Assembly (NCBI GenBank): GCA_013397935.1
Contig: VZRN01005839.1
Span: 2,486,180-2,550,179 of the forward strand
From: Dasyornis broadbenti
Taxonomy: Eukaryota > Chordata > Aves > Passeriformes > Dasyornithidae
Reading direction: 5' to 3'
DNA: 64,000 bases
The position numbers and the translations under genes are program-made. Shown here piece by piece: positions 1 through 11,401 of this stretch. Each line of letters starts with the position of its first letter. Position 1 is the first letter of the stretch. The notes below the pieces were generated by a model. That model ran no database searches. It saw nothing but the letters and a program-made list of their open reading frames with translations, and was not told the origin of the DNA.

Positions 1-834
1 CAGTGAAGAGTGAACCTATGGTACTTCAGTAATTTCCCAGTTATTATCTTAAGCTGACTTAAAATGCCTCGATACCTGTTGTTGAAGGAGCACAAAATCT
101 ATAATTGAGATATTAAATGTTTATTACCTTATTAAGGATACTAAGACAGTTTTTGTATGATCAGGGATTCTGCGTATGTTGCTGCGTATTATAGTTTACA
201 TTTTGAAAATCTGGATATGTATCTCAAATCTGAGATGAAACTCAACTGTATTTTGTTAAGGAAATTTCTTGGTTATGTTTCCTAGTCAGATAGAATAACT
301 TTGTACTTTCTAATTAAGTTCTAATAAACGTGAAAATGCCATACATGTCCAGAAGAGGGTATCAAAAATTAATTTGGAGTATCCTCTCAAACGTGTGTAA
401 AAATAAAAAAGTTTGTTTATTTTAGAAGATTGAAACCTCTGTTTTTAAAGAGATTCACTTTTAGAATCAGTCTTACAGTCTGCTTGTCACATCTGGAAAG
501 TTTTGAATTAAAGGTTGTGGTGTATGGATTGTATCCATCCCATGCTGGCTCAGGCAGTTAATGTTTTAGGACTGATAAATTTGGCAGGAGAGCAAAGAAT
601 TTAATGCATGCTTTGTCAATAATTTTCTGCAGTTGTATTGTCAATAATAGTGTGCTTTGTAAGTGAGCATGCTGTCACTGGTGTTACTAGAGAAAATACT
701 CTCTCTAATATATGCTTAACCATAGATAACTAAAGAGAATGCCCAGCTGTCTTAAGAGGAACCAAAGGGGTTTTTGCCATGAGTGAATGAAAGCTTTTAA
801 TGTTGGGTATGTAACTGTAACTCTGCCTTTACAG
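1..834 (+). other. Intron 5' of w1 (partial)
   Basis: AT-rich intron sequence with no recognised repeat or exon. A minus-strand frame at 705-917 overlaps w1 and is a shadow. Confidence 0.8.
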
Positions 835-1152
835 GAGCTGCAGGTCCACTGTGCAGAGGGACAAGCATTATTGAATGCTGCTGTCCATGCCAGAGAGGAG
901 GTGATTCCCTGGGGCATTCCCCAGATAGAAGATAGAGCCCTGGAATCCTTACGGCAGGATTGGCAAGTTTATCAGCACAGGCTTTCCGAAGCAAGAAGCC
1001 AATTAAATGCCACTGTGAGCAGACTGAGGTTAATGGAGAAAAAATTCCAGAAGGTTAATGACTGGTTAACAAACCTGGAGGAGAAAGTTGCTATCAGGAC
1101 TGGCAGGAAGTCTGGTAGAGCAACAAAGGAAATGCAGCTTCAACAAATGAAG
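835..1152 (+). CDS. SYNE1: SYNE1 exon w1, spectrin-repeat rod
   Basis: 106 codons, phase 0 at both ends. The acceptor is 'ctgcctttacag' and the donor is AAG|gtaaag. The product begins ELQVHCAEGQ and contains EVIPWGIPQ, then two Trp-bearing helices (DWQVYQHRL and VNDWLTNLEEKV) about 50 residues apart. It ends in a basic stretch (RTGRKSGRATKE) before the junction. An ATG-initiated frame starting at 787 in the intron is not a real start; this is an internal exon and the upstream exons lie outside the window. Confidence 0.95.
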
Positions 1153-2739
1153 GTAAAGAATATAGTTAAGGCATTCCTTAAAAAAAATGGTATGTGAGAT
1201 TTCCATGTCAATTCCTGGTTGCACTGTGAAAATGAGAGGAAGCTTTGCAATTTATTCTTAGGTGGTGACTGAAGTGATGGATCCAAGAGAGATTTGTGCC
1301 TTCTGGATCCAGGTTCCTCCCATTTCACTGGTAGAGATATGGCTATACCAATGTCCAAACTTCGCAGGGAGATCTGGAATTCATATGCTCTGTAGTGTGT
1401 GAAGATGTAATTGAGTACAAAGACTGGCTCTGGAATGGAAAAGAATTAATATGGTAACAAGAGTAAGATAGGACCAACTCCGTTATGGAGTCTCCACTGT
1501 GTCAATGTAATAATTCTCCGTTAGTCACTGCAAGGAGAAGACGTAGTTCTGAATAAACACAGGAAGCAGATTTGAAGGAGTTCCAGGTTACACTTTACAG
1601 TCACCTTTAAAACTTCAGGCAAAATCTATAGGAAGTCCAGATTGCATTTCTATTATTCGTTTTGAAGGGGAAAAAAAATACAAAAAAGTGTTGAATCTGT
1701 TGTAATGAAATGCAGTCCATATAGGATGAAAATCTTTCCAGCATATTTGGTACGTTAACCTTAATCAGATTCTGGTTTATTTTCCAGTTGTAGATGAATG
1801 TTTTACAACCATTTGTTTTTCTTTTCAATGATTTCCTGGCTTAGTTACAATTAAATACTGATAGTTTAAGATGTTTGAATCAGTCATATAAGTTTCATAA
1901 TTTCTTTGGTGTAGAAGTGGCATGAAGACATTACAATCTACAAAGATGATGTAGAGGAAGTTGGGGTATTGGCTCAGCAAATACTAGAGGAAAATCTCAT
2001 TGCAAGTGGGATGGGAAGTCAGGCTACACAGCTTACATCTCGCTACCAAACTCTACTTCTACATGTCTTGGTAAGTAATGAAAATTAATTCATTGTAACA
2101 TCGTAAATTGTCAGTTAATGAACAAATACAAACAAGCTTTTGTAATTGGGCTTTATCAGAGTTTATTCATTATGGTAGACTCAGTAGTGTAACAGTCACA
2201 GGTATATTCATACACACATGTAGATTTCATTGGATTAAATGTATTATAGAAACATAATCAGGATAATGAAGTAGAATGCCTTGTTACCATCTTTTTTGGT
2301 AGTTTCAGGAGAGAAATTCAGAAAAAAGTGTGCTTGAATGCTGACTGACTTCTAGAGAAATGTTTTCAGGCTGCCACTGATACACATTACTTCGGAGAAA
2401 ATTTGTTTTGCTAAGGTGCAGTCTTCAGGTTACTTTTAAGTAGTAATTGCTTCACAGTACTGTAATCACAAGTCACAATTCAAAGTTCAAAATGTGAGTA
2501 TATTTTCAGTGTTTAGTAATAGCTCAGTTTTAACATTAGTGATTGCCACATGTACACCCAGACAAGAACCCTGTAAGAATTATCCACTACTTATAAAAGA
2601 ACTCAAAGCCTATATGTTTTTTCTCTGTATAACAGATTTTATTAATAAATAGCAATTTATTGTTATCTTAAGCCAATAGCAATGATAAACATCTGGGTGA
2701 TCCTTGTTTCTTCCCTGTACCCTCCATGTTTGTTTGAAG
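1153..2739 (+). other. Introns around w2, no further features
   Basis: Apart from w2 (1915-2070) I see only ordinary AT-rich intron here. The minus-strand open frame at 1607-1828 has no recognisable product. Confidence 0.75.
1915..2070 (+). CDS. SYNE1: SYNE1 exon w2, spectrin-repeat rod
   Basis: 52 codons, phase 0 to phase 0, between acceptor 'tttggtgtag' and donor TTG|gtaagt. It starts KWHEDITIYKDDVEEVG and ends TSRYQTLLLHVL. The segment GMGSQATQLTSRYQ closely follows the remembered human sequence. The exon is too short and has no useful ATG, so it does not stand out as an open reading frame by itself. It was placed by frame continuity with w1 and w3. Confidence 0.95.
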
Positions 2740-2910
2740 GAGCAAGTAAAGTTTCTGGAAGAAGAAATACGCTGTATGGAGGAGTCAGAATTGTCTTTTA
2801 GTGCTTACACAAATTGGTATGGAGCTACTAACAAGAACTTCAAAAACGTGATCACCAAATTTGACATGGTTGATAAAACAGCAATGGAGAAAAAAGTGCA
2901 GAAACTAGAG
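2740..2910 (+). CDS. SYNE1: SYNE1 exon w3, spectrin-repeat rod; parent of a dead copy
   Basis: 57 codons, phase 0 to phase 0. The acceptor is 'tgtttgaag' and the donor is GAG|gtacgg. It begins EQVKFLEEEIRCMEESE and ends with KKVQKLE. The 3' 96 bases (2815-2910, from the WYGATNKNF codons) have a decayed second copy at 7269-7370 in the intron after w6, so this exon was once partly duplicated within the gene. The intact copy has no defect. Confidence 0.96.
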
Positions 2911-3094
2911 GTACGGCTTTCTTAAACGCAATTTTTGTTTCTGTTCATGAAAAAGAGGCTGTATTTTAGCATTCATCTTAACAGTTGCTCAAAATTCTGA
3001 CTTTATCTTGCCCAGAAAAGATAATAGGATAAGACTGAATGGAACTTTCTGTTCTCATGTCTTGTTAGATCACAGTTTGGCTGTTGAAGTTATA

Positions 3095-3160
3095 AATAGT
3101 CCTAAATAATATAGTAAATAATCCTAAGTAATATAGTCCTAAATAATAGTCCTATCTTTC
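3095..3160 (+). repeat. Imperfect tandem repeat, 'tcctaaataatatag' unit
   Basis: Four to five degenerate copies of a unit near 'agtcctaaataatat' in tandem within the intron. Confidence 0.6.
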
Positions 3161-3649
3161 CATAAGGCATGCTTGTGTCTATTTTGTATTAGGTTAAAAC
3201 ATAAAATAAATTCCCATACCCCAAATTCCCCACAAGTATATATTCTTTTGCACTGTGGCAGGAAGTGCTTCCTATTTCTCTTCATTGAAACAATAGTAAA
3301 ACTCATGTTTCATCTTAAAGTTGTAGATGAGCTTCTCATATGTCCTGCAGCTTAAGCAGCTTAAATGTAATACGCTAAGGGAAAGCTTTCATCTGTTCCA
3401 GAATTTGGAATACAGATCCTCTCCCGGGAGCCCTCAGTTTCTCTGTTTAAACCCACAAGCCCAGTGCAGAGCAGAAGTATTTGCTTTATCTGCTTCCTCC
3501 TAGCTTGACATACCTTAACTCCAGGCAATTTTGTACTGAAGAGTCCAGTCATTTTCCCTAGACATTCCTTCTGTGTCTGTAGCAAAGTTAAAGAAATATT
3601 GTTAGCCTCTAGATAAAGGAACCACAAAGAATTAAAAAAAAAAAATAAT

Positions 3650-3682
3650 AAAATATATATATATATATATAAATAAATAAAG
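3650..3682 (+). repeat. (TA)n microsatellite passing into (TAAA)n
   Basis: About ten TA units followed by 'aataaataaa'. It is close to the acceptor of w4 (about 40 bases), so length changes could affect the branch-point region. Confidence 0.85.
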
Positions 3683-3722
3683 GCAAGAGTTTTCATACAC
3701 TTCCTGTTAACTTCCTTCACAG

Positions 3723-4049
3723 CTGCTATTAAGTGATATGGACATAGGCCACAGTTTACTGAAATCAGCCCGTGAGAAGGGGGAGCGAGCTATAAAATAC
3801 ATGGAAGAAAATGAAGTTGACCAGTTAAGAAAAGAAATTGGAGATCACGTTGAACAGCTTGAAGAGCTGGCTGGCTCCATCAGAAAAGAGCAGATGAATT
3901 CAGAGAAGTGTCTTCAGCTGGTGAAGGAGTTCTCGGACAAGTATAAGGCACAAACTCAGTGGGTCATGGAGTACCAAGCCATCTTACATGCTCCAGTGGA
4001 GCCAAAGAGTGAACTCTATGAGAAGAAGGCACAATTGTCCAAATACAAG
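3723..4049 (+). CDS. SYNE1: SYNE1 exon w4, spectrin-repeat rod
   Basis: 109 codons, phase 0 to phase 0, between acceptor 'cttccttcacag' and donor AAG|gtaaaa. The product starts LLLSDMDIGHSLLKSAREKG and ends YEKKAQLSKYK. It is about one spectrin repeat long and strongly charged, with Trp in the TQWVMEYQAIL helix. SLLKSAREKGERA and LYEKKAQLSKYK are near-identical to the remembered human protein. The ATG at 3738 is internal, five codons into the exon, and is not a start. Confidence 0.96.
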
Positions 4050-5306
4050 GTAAAAAAGGGTTATCTCATTGTATTATTGAATTTATTTTAATCTAGTGAT
4101 TCTCAGTAAATCCTCTGATTAGATATTCAAGTTTCTTCAATAGGTACATGAGATATTTCTGATCTGGATGTCCCAATCAGCATCAATGTAAACATGCATG
4201 ATGCCTGTCTCTACAAACCAGACTGAGCCTCTGGATTTGAAATGTGAACGTCCTAAAAAGGCTTCCATATCTGAAAATTTCCTGCAATGGAGCAAAATTC
4301 TTTTATAAGTATACATATGAGTAATTGCATTGATCTCAACAGAGTTGATTGCTCTTAAAGCAAAGATAGAAATCAGTTGGTCTTTCTTGATTTCAGACAT
4401 TGTCACTGTTTACATTGACTTAATCAGCTTTCTGGTTAAAGCTGGATGTCCCAGCTTTATTGGGACATTTATTTATTACTGTCTTGGATATCAGCTCAAC
4501 TGATATCCAAGACAGTCAGCTGCTATGACCTCCTATGTTTTCAGTTAGGATTTTAATTAAGTGTTTGGGATTATTTTCCAGTCTCAAAAATTAGTAGAAA
4601 ATTTACCAACAAACCCCATTTCTTCTTCTAATTATGTTTTTGTAAAATACTCCAGGATTACAGATGTTTCCTGAAATGTGTACTGCATCTGGCTGACGTG
4701 GAGTTAACTCTCCTCACAGCAGCCTGTACAGTGCTGTGCTTTACATTTGTGGCTAAAAAAATGTTGCTAACAAACCAATGTTTTGGGTATTGCTGAGCAG
4801 TACCTATATAGCATCAAGACTTTCTCTCTAAAGCTGCCCATTACCCCTTGACAGCTTCTCTACTCAAAGTTGTATGTCACAGTTGTGTGCTTGCTTTCTA
4901 TATGTTTGGGGAGTTGTACTCCTGAGAGTACAGTGTGAGGCACTCATCACACACCATCGCACAAAGCGTATGGCTTTAGTTGATACTTTCCCACCTATTT
5001 TCATAATTTGTTCCTCTGAACAAGTTTTATCCCTAGCACCAGCCCCCTTCGTACGTATGAACTCCCTTTGCTACATCAGCTCCAGACTGTCAGCCATGCT
5101 GCTAGCCACTCACTAAAAGAGCAGTTGTTTTTAGATGTGAGCAAAGTTGTCTCAGGGCAGGGCTGAGAAACAGAGTCCTGAACTGGTAAGCAAAACGCCT
5201 CCTATCTGGATAGGATGTTACATACCATGGTAAAACGCTGTGCATCAGATCAAAGGGAAGTTAGTCCAGTGATCAGAAGATATTTTAATTCTTGCTTGCA
5301 TTATAG
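4050..5306 (+). other. Intron w4-w5 with hairpin cluster
   Basis: AT-rich; holds the inverted repeat at 4478-4516 and smaller ones just upstream. Nothing else recognised. Confidence 0.7.
4478..4516. repeat. Perfect 16-bp inverted repeat, 7-base loop
   Basis: The left arm 4478-4493 (actgtcttggatatca) is exactly complementary to 4501-4516. Just upstream, tgtccca (4447-4453) pairs with tgggaca (4461-4467), so this is a small cluster of potential hairpins. Confidence 0.85.
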
Positions 5307-5459
5307 TCCATACAACAGACTGTTCTGTCTCATGAGCCTTCAGTAAAGTCAGTGATTGAAAAGGGAGAGGCACTTTGTGATCTGGTGAATGATGTGACTC
5401 TAAAGAACAACATTCAAGACCTTCAAAGCAGTTACCAGGAACTCTGCAGCAAAACAAAG
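5307..5459 (+). CDS. SYNE1: SYNE1 exon w5, spectrin-repeat rod
   Basis: 51 codons, phase 0 to phase 0. The acceptor is 'gcattatag' and the donor is AAG|gtaaaa. It reads SIQQTVLSHEPSVKSVIEKG, then an acidic helix ending SSYQELCSKTK. The segment VLSHEPSVKSV matches human nesprin-1 as recalled. It was placed by frame continuity and splice sites. Confidence 0.95.
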
Positions 5460-6729
5460 GTAAAAAGGAAGAAAATTCAGGGTTCTTCCAACTTGCTATA
5501 TTTTTACCCCTCTTTAAAAATTTAACTTTTTATTTCAGTCTGTCATGTCTGTACAAAGAACCAGCTGCCTTTAATTACTTCTGGTGTTTTGTTGGGCTTC
5601 TTTTGGTTTTCTTTGGAGGGGGGCAGAAGTGACAGGCACTTTTTGAATATGGAAAAAGCTACCTAAATAAATCTAATGAGAGCAGCTGAAATGAATTTTG
5701 AGTGTGGCAGGTGAAGTCTTCGTACTTCATAGCACTAAGGGAGTACGTATCAGTGACTAGTCTGTATTATTCTTAATTGTGTTTAATAGAATTCTAAATA
5801 CATTATTTCTTGAAGGGACAGATGCCGTTAGATTATGCTCTTGTTTCTGCTTAATCTTCCACAAACACTGTTTAGTTTAGTTGTTGAATAGAAGGCACTG
5901 GAGAAAATAAACTGCAAGGTTAATAAAATTTAATTCAGCAAGGGCATTATTAATTAACATTGATTCATTAGTATGTATGTAGTACTTTGAAAGTCTAATG
6001 CTTCTAAATACATCCTAAAGTATGATTATTCCTAAAGCTTTTAATGGGTTATACTCCTAACAAGGATAAGCTCTGCAAACCATGTTAGTACTTATGTTTG
6101 ACCTAGGCACCTTTAATTGCCAGTCCATCCACCAATAAGAGATGATTTTTTTTTCAAGATTGATTTTTAATTTAAATATGTGACTCTGACTTGTACCACA
6201 AAAGTGATGTCCGGTGCATTAGGTATAATGTTAATGGCTTAAATTCAGAGAAGCTTCCTAAAAAGAATGAACACATTTTAACTCCATGTGTGCATTCTGA
6301 ATTTGCCTACCACAGACATTGCAATATGTACATGCAAAGGCTGTAAGTAGTAGGGACCCAGCCATAGTGTGTGGTAGGTCAAGTGCAGTCTGTCAAAGAG
6401 TGTGTAATAACTGTAAGTGAATTTGAAGTCAAGTTGACAGTGTCCGTTTCCTCAGTGTTTTCCTCAGTCTTCAAAGTGTGGTGTTTCATCTGGAGAGAAA
6501 ATACTGCTTGGTACCACAGAAGTAATTATTCACAGGAATTTATTCACAGAAGCAATCCCTTTGATGTCTTGCTTTACAGTTTATTCATGTGAGAGTCCCT
6601 CATAGGAATATAAATTTAGATTATAATTCTTATTATGCTTTCAAGTTTTTGGTGGTTTTTGACTTTTTGGGGATTTTTTAACTCTTGTAATTACCCAAAA
6701 AATTAATTTTGGTTATTGTGGACCTGCAG
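5460..6729 (+). other. Intron w5-w6
   Basis: Ordinary AT-rich intron; no repeat or RNA gene recognised. Confidence 0.7.
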
Positions 6730-6897
6730 GCGTACGTTGAAACCTTAGAGGTGAGAGTAAAAGAACATGAAGATTACAACAGTGATTTGCAAGAAGGGGA
6801 GAAATGGTTATTACATATGTCCAGCAGATTGGTCAGCCCTGACCTCGTGGAAAGTAACAATCTTGAAATAATCACTCAGCAACTAGCTAACCACAAG
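6730..6897 (+). CDS. SYNE1: SYNE1 exon w6, spectrin-repeat rod
   Basis: 56 codons, phase 0 to phase 0. The acceptor is 'ttgtggacctgcag' and the donor is AAG|gtgggt. The product begins AYVETLEVRVKEHEDYNSD, has Trp in GEKWLLHMSSRL, and ends EIITQQLANHK. It is half of a spectrin repeat; w7 supplies the rest. The first residues (AYVE) differ from what I recall in human, while HEDYNSDLQEGEKWLL is conserved. Confidence 0.95.
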
Positions 6898-7268
6898 GTG
6901 GGTTTGCTGTTGGTAATCTTCCTTCGTAAAATAGAATTTTTCTTCTTTGTTTCTCTGCCGCTACTCCAGCTCTCTAATTATTTGTCATTCATCTATTTTA
7001 TTTTTCTTACTGCTAATTGTGTAAATAACCATCAGTGTCATTAATCCAGTTAACAAATCTAGCTTGTTGTGAGCATCATTTCTTGGATGAAACTGCATTT
7101 ACACAAAGAGGTTTGCTGTGCTCTGATCTGAATTCTGTGTCAGATTTTTCCTGAGGCTTCCGAGGAAATGAACCATTAAAATTGAGTTGGGGTCATTTTA
7201 CTCTTGGGGTATTTTCTTGCTCTGGCACTTTTAAGGTTATTTAAAAAAAAAAAAAATTAAAACTTTCT

Positions 7269-7370
7269 TGGTATGAACCTGCTAACAAGAATTTCAGAAT
7301 GTGATCTTCTGACACCAAATTGGATGTGGTTGATAAAGCAGCAGTGGAGAACAAAGTGCAGAAACTAGAG
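7269..7370 (+). pseudogene. SYNE1: Dead partial copy of exon w3
   Basis: These 102 bases align with the last 96 bases of w3 (2815-2910). I count about 83 of 96 positions identical, with a one-base deletion and a seven-base insertion. It still encodes WYEPANKNF and ends NKVQKLE before 'gtac', but an in-frame TGA follows the FRM codons, so it cannot be a working in-frame exon. No 5' half of w3 and no acceptor are recognisable; an A-rich run lies just upstream. The order w3, w4, w5, w6, relic shows a copy moved about 4.4 kb downstream. Confidence 0.85.
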
Positions 7371-8035
7371 GTACTTCTATTAGGTTGTTCTAGTTCTAGG
7401 TTCTTCTATTAGGTTGTAGCATTTCCTCCATTGCTTTTATTCAAGGTATTGTTATGGTTTCTATTAGTGAGAATCGTTCCATACATTGATAGCCAATGCT
7501 TTCTAGAAGATAAAAGAGAGCAAAATCAAACTCTCCCCACCACTACCTGAAACTGATGCAATTTCCAATGGCAAATATTGAAGCCTTTTAATTCTTTGTG
7601 ATTGGTGTGTTATTTAAGTAACCTCCTTAGGAAAAAAAATGGACTCCACCAGAGTCAATGGAAAGAACTGTCCACAGGGAAGGTGCTTATGGAATGAGAT
7701 ACGATTTGGCATGCGATGTAATTCACATTACTAGACACAAGAGAAGCTGGAGGAGCCTTGAAAAGCATGAAACAAATGAAGATTCAGGGTAGTCTTGGCA
7801 TCTGAGCAGAGGGTGTTTACACATTATAAATGCTACGGATGTTTCTATGGGATATCTGTGTAAAACCTTTTGACAATGACTTTACAATAAGCATGCGATC
7901 CAGTAGCTTGACTGTGACAATGCATGTTGTCTGAAAACTTTTTTCAAATCTGAAGATGAAGAGTGTTTAAAGGAGGGAGAAAAAACATTCTGCACTGCTG
8001 CATATTTCTTCAAAAGTATTTTGTCTGTTTCCTAG

Positions 8036-8212
8036 GCTATCATGGAAGAGATTGCAGGCTTTGAGGATCGTTTGAACAACCTTAAGAGTAAAGGTGACTA
8101 CTTGATCAATCAATGCTCGGAACATCTTCAAGCAAAATTTAAGCAAAACATACAAACCCATCTTCAGGGAACAAGGGACAGCTATTCTGCCATATGTAGC
8201 ACAGCCCAAAGA
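8036..8212 (+). CDS. SYNE1: SYNE1 exon w7, spectrin-repeat rod
   Basis: 59 codons, phase 0 to phase 0, between acceptor 'tttcctag' and donor AGA|gtaagt. It reads AIMEEIAGFEDRLNNLKSKG and ends with HLQGTRDSYSAICSTAQR, one of the best conserved segments of this part of the rod. No Trp is present; this is the second half of the repeat begun in w6. Confidence 0.96.
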
Positions 8213-9090
8213 GTAAGTCTTGTTTCAAAGATTATTTTAATGCCATTTAAGAATAAAGTGCATTGTTATTTCTATGAGTAATTTCTTTAAATGGTGTAAA
8301 ACTCTTCCTATTGTTTTCATTTCAATTGAGCCTTCAGGTTATTGATGTAGCACTTCATCATTCCTGTGTTACTGTTCAATTCCTTGTGATCCAAATGTTG
8401 TGTTGCAGGCAGCAAAACTACTGGCCTGAGTTCTTATCTTAATCTGTCCACATCTTCACTACCTTCATGTTACACTAGCTTCTGAGCAGCTGGAGAAAAA
8501 AAAAAATTAGACAATTCCTAGTTCAAAAACTAGGGAGCAAATTGCAGTCTTAGTGTTGATGGTTTGCATAGATACTTTAACAGGTCTCAAGTATGTGCTA
8601 GGAATATTGTCTCTCTTACTAAAAGCAGAAATATACAGTTAAGAAGGGCTAGCTGGGTCATTCTGTTAAACCAATTAGGAGATCAAGCCAGCAGTCAAAA
8701 AAAACAAACAAAAAAAACCCAAAACCAAACCCAAAAACCCCAAACAAAATAAAAACCCCAAAAAGAAACAACAAAAAAAAAATCTTATACAAAATCTTAT
8801 ACAAATGGAACAATGTTGCATAAGAATACAGAAATAAGAGAGCATGTTCTTCATTTACATCTTTATTTTTACTTTTCAGAAGCTGTGCATTAAATATTGT
8901 CCATCTTCTTCACATGTTAGCAAAGTGCAGTGAGAGCTTAAGGAGCTTTCAGCCTTTCGTACTTTTACGTACAAGGGCTGAAATAAGCACAGTCATAATA
9001 ATTCTGTTTTATCTACAGTTTTCAAGGTAGGAGAAGAGAGACAGTGGTGGTATTTGAAAATGTGATAAACTTGCAAAATATTTGGTTTAG
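8213..9090 (+). other. Intron w7-w8 with A/C-rich tract
   Basis: Holds the A-rich tract at 8696-8784 and otherwise plain intron. Confidence 0.7.
8696..8784 (+). repeat. A-rich (A/C) low-complexity tract
   Basis: About 90 bases of runs such as 'aaaacaaacaaaaaaaaccc' with almost no G or T. It could be the decayed tail of a retroposed element, but no body is recognisable upstream. Confidence 0.7.
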
Positions 9091-9237
9091 GTGTACCAGA
9101 CTTTGGAACATGAGCTCCAGAAGCATGTTAATCATCAGGATACTCTACAACAGTGCCAGACTTGGCTGTCTACGGTGCAGTCAGAGCTAAAGCCAGCTAC
9201 TTGGACACCTTTCAGCCTGGCAGATGCAGTAAAACAG
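9091..9237 (+). CDS. SYNE1: SYNE1 exon w8, spectrin-repeat rod
   Basis: 49 codons, phase 0 to phase 0. The acceptor is 'atttggtttag' and the donor is CAG|gtaaaa. The first codon is GTG (Val), which is not a start. It reads VYQTLEHELQKHVNHQDTL, then CQTWLSTVQSELKP, and ends AVKQ. The Trp in CQTWL marks helix A of the next repeat. Confidence 0.95.
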
Positions 9238-11275
9238 GTAAAAGTTTATCACTTGAAAAAGCTCAGTTATTCTTAACAAGGTGAGTTCAAATAAGAGATT
9301 TAAATTTCTAGAAATTAGATATTTTGTAGCCTTCTCAGAAATCTGTGTAGCCTCATTGTTCATTCCCAGCTGCAGAAGGAATACCTGAAATGAAACATAA
9401 CTGTAGGTGAAAAATCAAAGATGGTTTTTGCTAGCTCTGTGTAATAATTAGAAACACATTACCTGGAAAATGTTGGCTAGCTAGGTAGATCTGCTCAGAT
9501 ACTCCACAGATGTGTTTAGCAGAGGGGTTTTGTCTTTCTGCTTTTCTGCAGTTTCCCACCTGTCTACTATGTTCCTTATGAAACCTGGTTTCATGGTACC
9601 ATGGACACAGAGTCAATTACCAGGCAATTTAAACAATTTTTCAGTCTAAGAGCATGGAACTACCGGTAGCCCATATTGACTGTTAAGAATGATTTAATTT
9701 CTTCTTGATTATTCTTAGTAACAATGTATTTTGAATTGTATTTGTACCTTGTTTTTAAATTAAACTAGTATGGTACTAAAATCCTGGAATTCAGGGTCTA
9801 TCTCATCCATCATCTGGCTTAATAGAGGCTTTGAAATACTAGAGCTGGCAGACCCACAGGGGAAGCAGGGTGTGGCACAGTAGGACCAGCAGGGCAGCAC
9901 CTTCCCAATGATGTGCACAACTGCAGCGCAAAGGTTAGGTGAGCAGAGTCCCCCTGATGTCATTCCCCCAGCTGCTGGTCACCTGACGAGTCTGTAGGGA
10001 TGACACCATTCCCAAGTGAAGGCAGCATGTCAGGGCAGCAAGGCAAGGCCAGGAGGATCAGCCAGGCACGGATGTACCTGTACTGTAGCTCAGGTGAGGT
10101 CCATGGGTGGGTGAGAAACTGAGTTTACAAGCTCTTGAGCTTCTTGCTGCCATTCTGGTGGCCAAGTCCCAGCTGGGCTGAGCCAGGGCTGGCCCTAAGC
10201 GGAGGTAACCAAACCCTGAGGAGGAGGAGATTGAGGTTGCAGAGAAGTGGGATTGAGGCTACAGAGCCCTTTGGTTTGCTGAGGGCCCTAACCATCCCTG
10301 AGGATTCCATCCCACAGGACTTCTTCCCGTGCTTGACTGTTCTTAGTGTGAAAAACAGTTTCCCTCATTTAAGAATTCCTTTAGACCTGCCAAAATGCCA
10401 CACGGTACTGGCCCATATCCCCACAACACTTTGCTGGACTTGTGTCAGTTTGCCCATATTTCTTTAAATTGGAAAGAGGGAAACTGGGCCAGATACATCA
10501 GGGACGGCTGGACAAGGTTAAGTACAGGAGAATAAGTACAGTCATTTCCCACAGCTTGTGTTCTGCATTCTTGCTAATAGTCATTTGGGGTTGTCAAAGG
10601 GATGCACTGTTGTTTTGTTCAATTTTTGCCTGCACGGACCCACCACTGGCCCTGTACATTAGGTGGTCACTAACCCTCCTCCGTGGGACTCTGGAAGATA
10701 TGTTATTGCCCTGCTTGTTAGCACTCATATAACAATATTCTTTTAGGATAAGGAGAATCTTCATAAGGAGGGGTGAGTTCCTACAGGCAATGTTAAGAGC
10801 AAGAACCCTTAACAATGTCTTGTTGTCTGATCTTGCCAATCACAGATACAAAACAGGAAGGTTTTCAGGTGTGGAAAAGTCTATTGTACCACTAGGCTGA
10901 ATTTGTCATGATCTGTCAGACACTGGAAAATTTTACAGTAGTAGGAACAGGACACTTTGATAATCCCATGAAGCCCTGCTTCACATTGACAATTGGGAAA
11001 GTCAGTCACCTTGTTGAGACTCTGTGATTCTGTCCAAGAAGTAAGCTAGCTAATTCCTGTCTCTCTAAGTGTTTTGATAATTGGGTAATAATAAAGTTTT
11101 GAGGGGTTACTCCTTTCCATAATTATAACATAGCAGCCTTACCTAATAAAATACGGTATCTCTGTATTTAATTTTATAGAAATAATAAGGTAAAAATACT
11201 AAAATACATTATTGTAACAAAACAAGGTATTTTTTCCACAGTCTCAGACTTTGTTTGTGGGTTGTCTTCCCTCAG
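9238..11275 (+). other. Intron w8-w9 with GC-richer block
   Basis: Sequence from about 9830 to 10720 is clearly GC-richer than its flanks and carries accidental open frames on both strands. Part of it resembles an old CR1 copy; the rest I cannot identify. Confidence 0.6.
10300..10520 (-). mobile_element. Probable degraded CR1 LINE fragment
   Basis: Text such as 'gtgtgaaaaacagtttccct' and 'gtttgcccatatttctttaa' followed by 'aaactgggccagatac' resembles the antisense CR1 3' region (pattern 'gtgaagaaatttcctaat... cagaactggacacag'). Strongly diverged; the family is uncertain. Confidence 0.4.
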
Positions 11276-11401
11276 GTTAAACATTTCCGGGCTCTGCAGG
11301 AGCAGGCCAATACATACTTGGATCTTTTGTGCTCCATGTGTGATCTTTCAGATGCCACAGTGAAGAGTACAGCAGCAGATATTCAACAAACAAAACAAAC
11401 G
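11276..11401 (+). CDS. SYNE1: SYNE1 exon w9, spectrin-repeat rod
   Basis: 42 codons, phase 0 to phase 0. The acceptor is 'tcttccctcag' and the donor is ACG|gtacaa. It begins VKHFRALQEQANTYLDLLCS and ends QQTKQT. The Cys-rich patch LLCSMCDLS agrees with remembered human nesprin-1. The frame runs open for a further 32 codons past the donor into the intron, which is read-through rather than coding. Confidence 0.95.

Larger units (their letters stand above)
2911..3722 (+). other. Intron w3-w4
   Basis: Contains the short imperfect tandem repeat at 3095-3160 and the TA microsatellite near 3650; otherwise unremarkable. Confidence 0.75.

Noticed and set aside
3361..3720. 119-codon minus-strand ORF
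   Set aside because: It consists of intron plus a TA microsatellite translated as alternating Ile/Tyr; not a gene.
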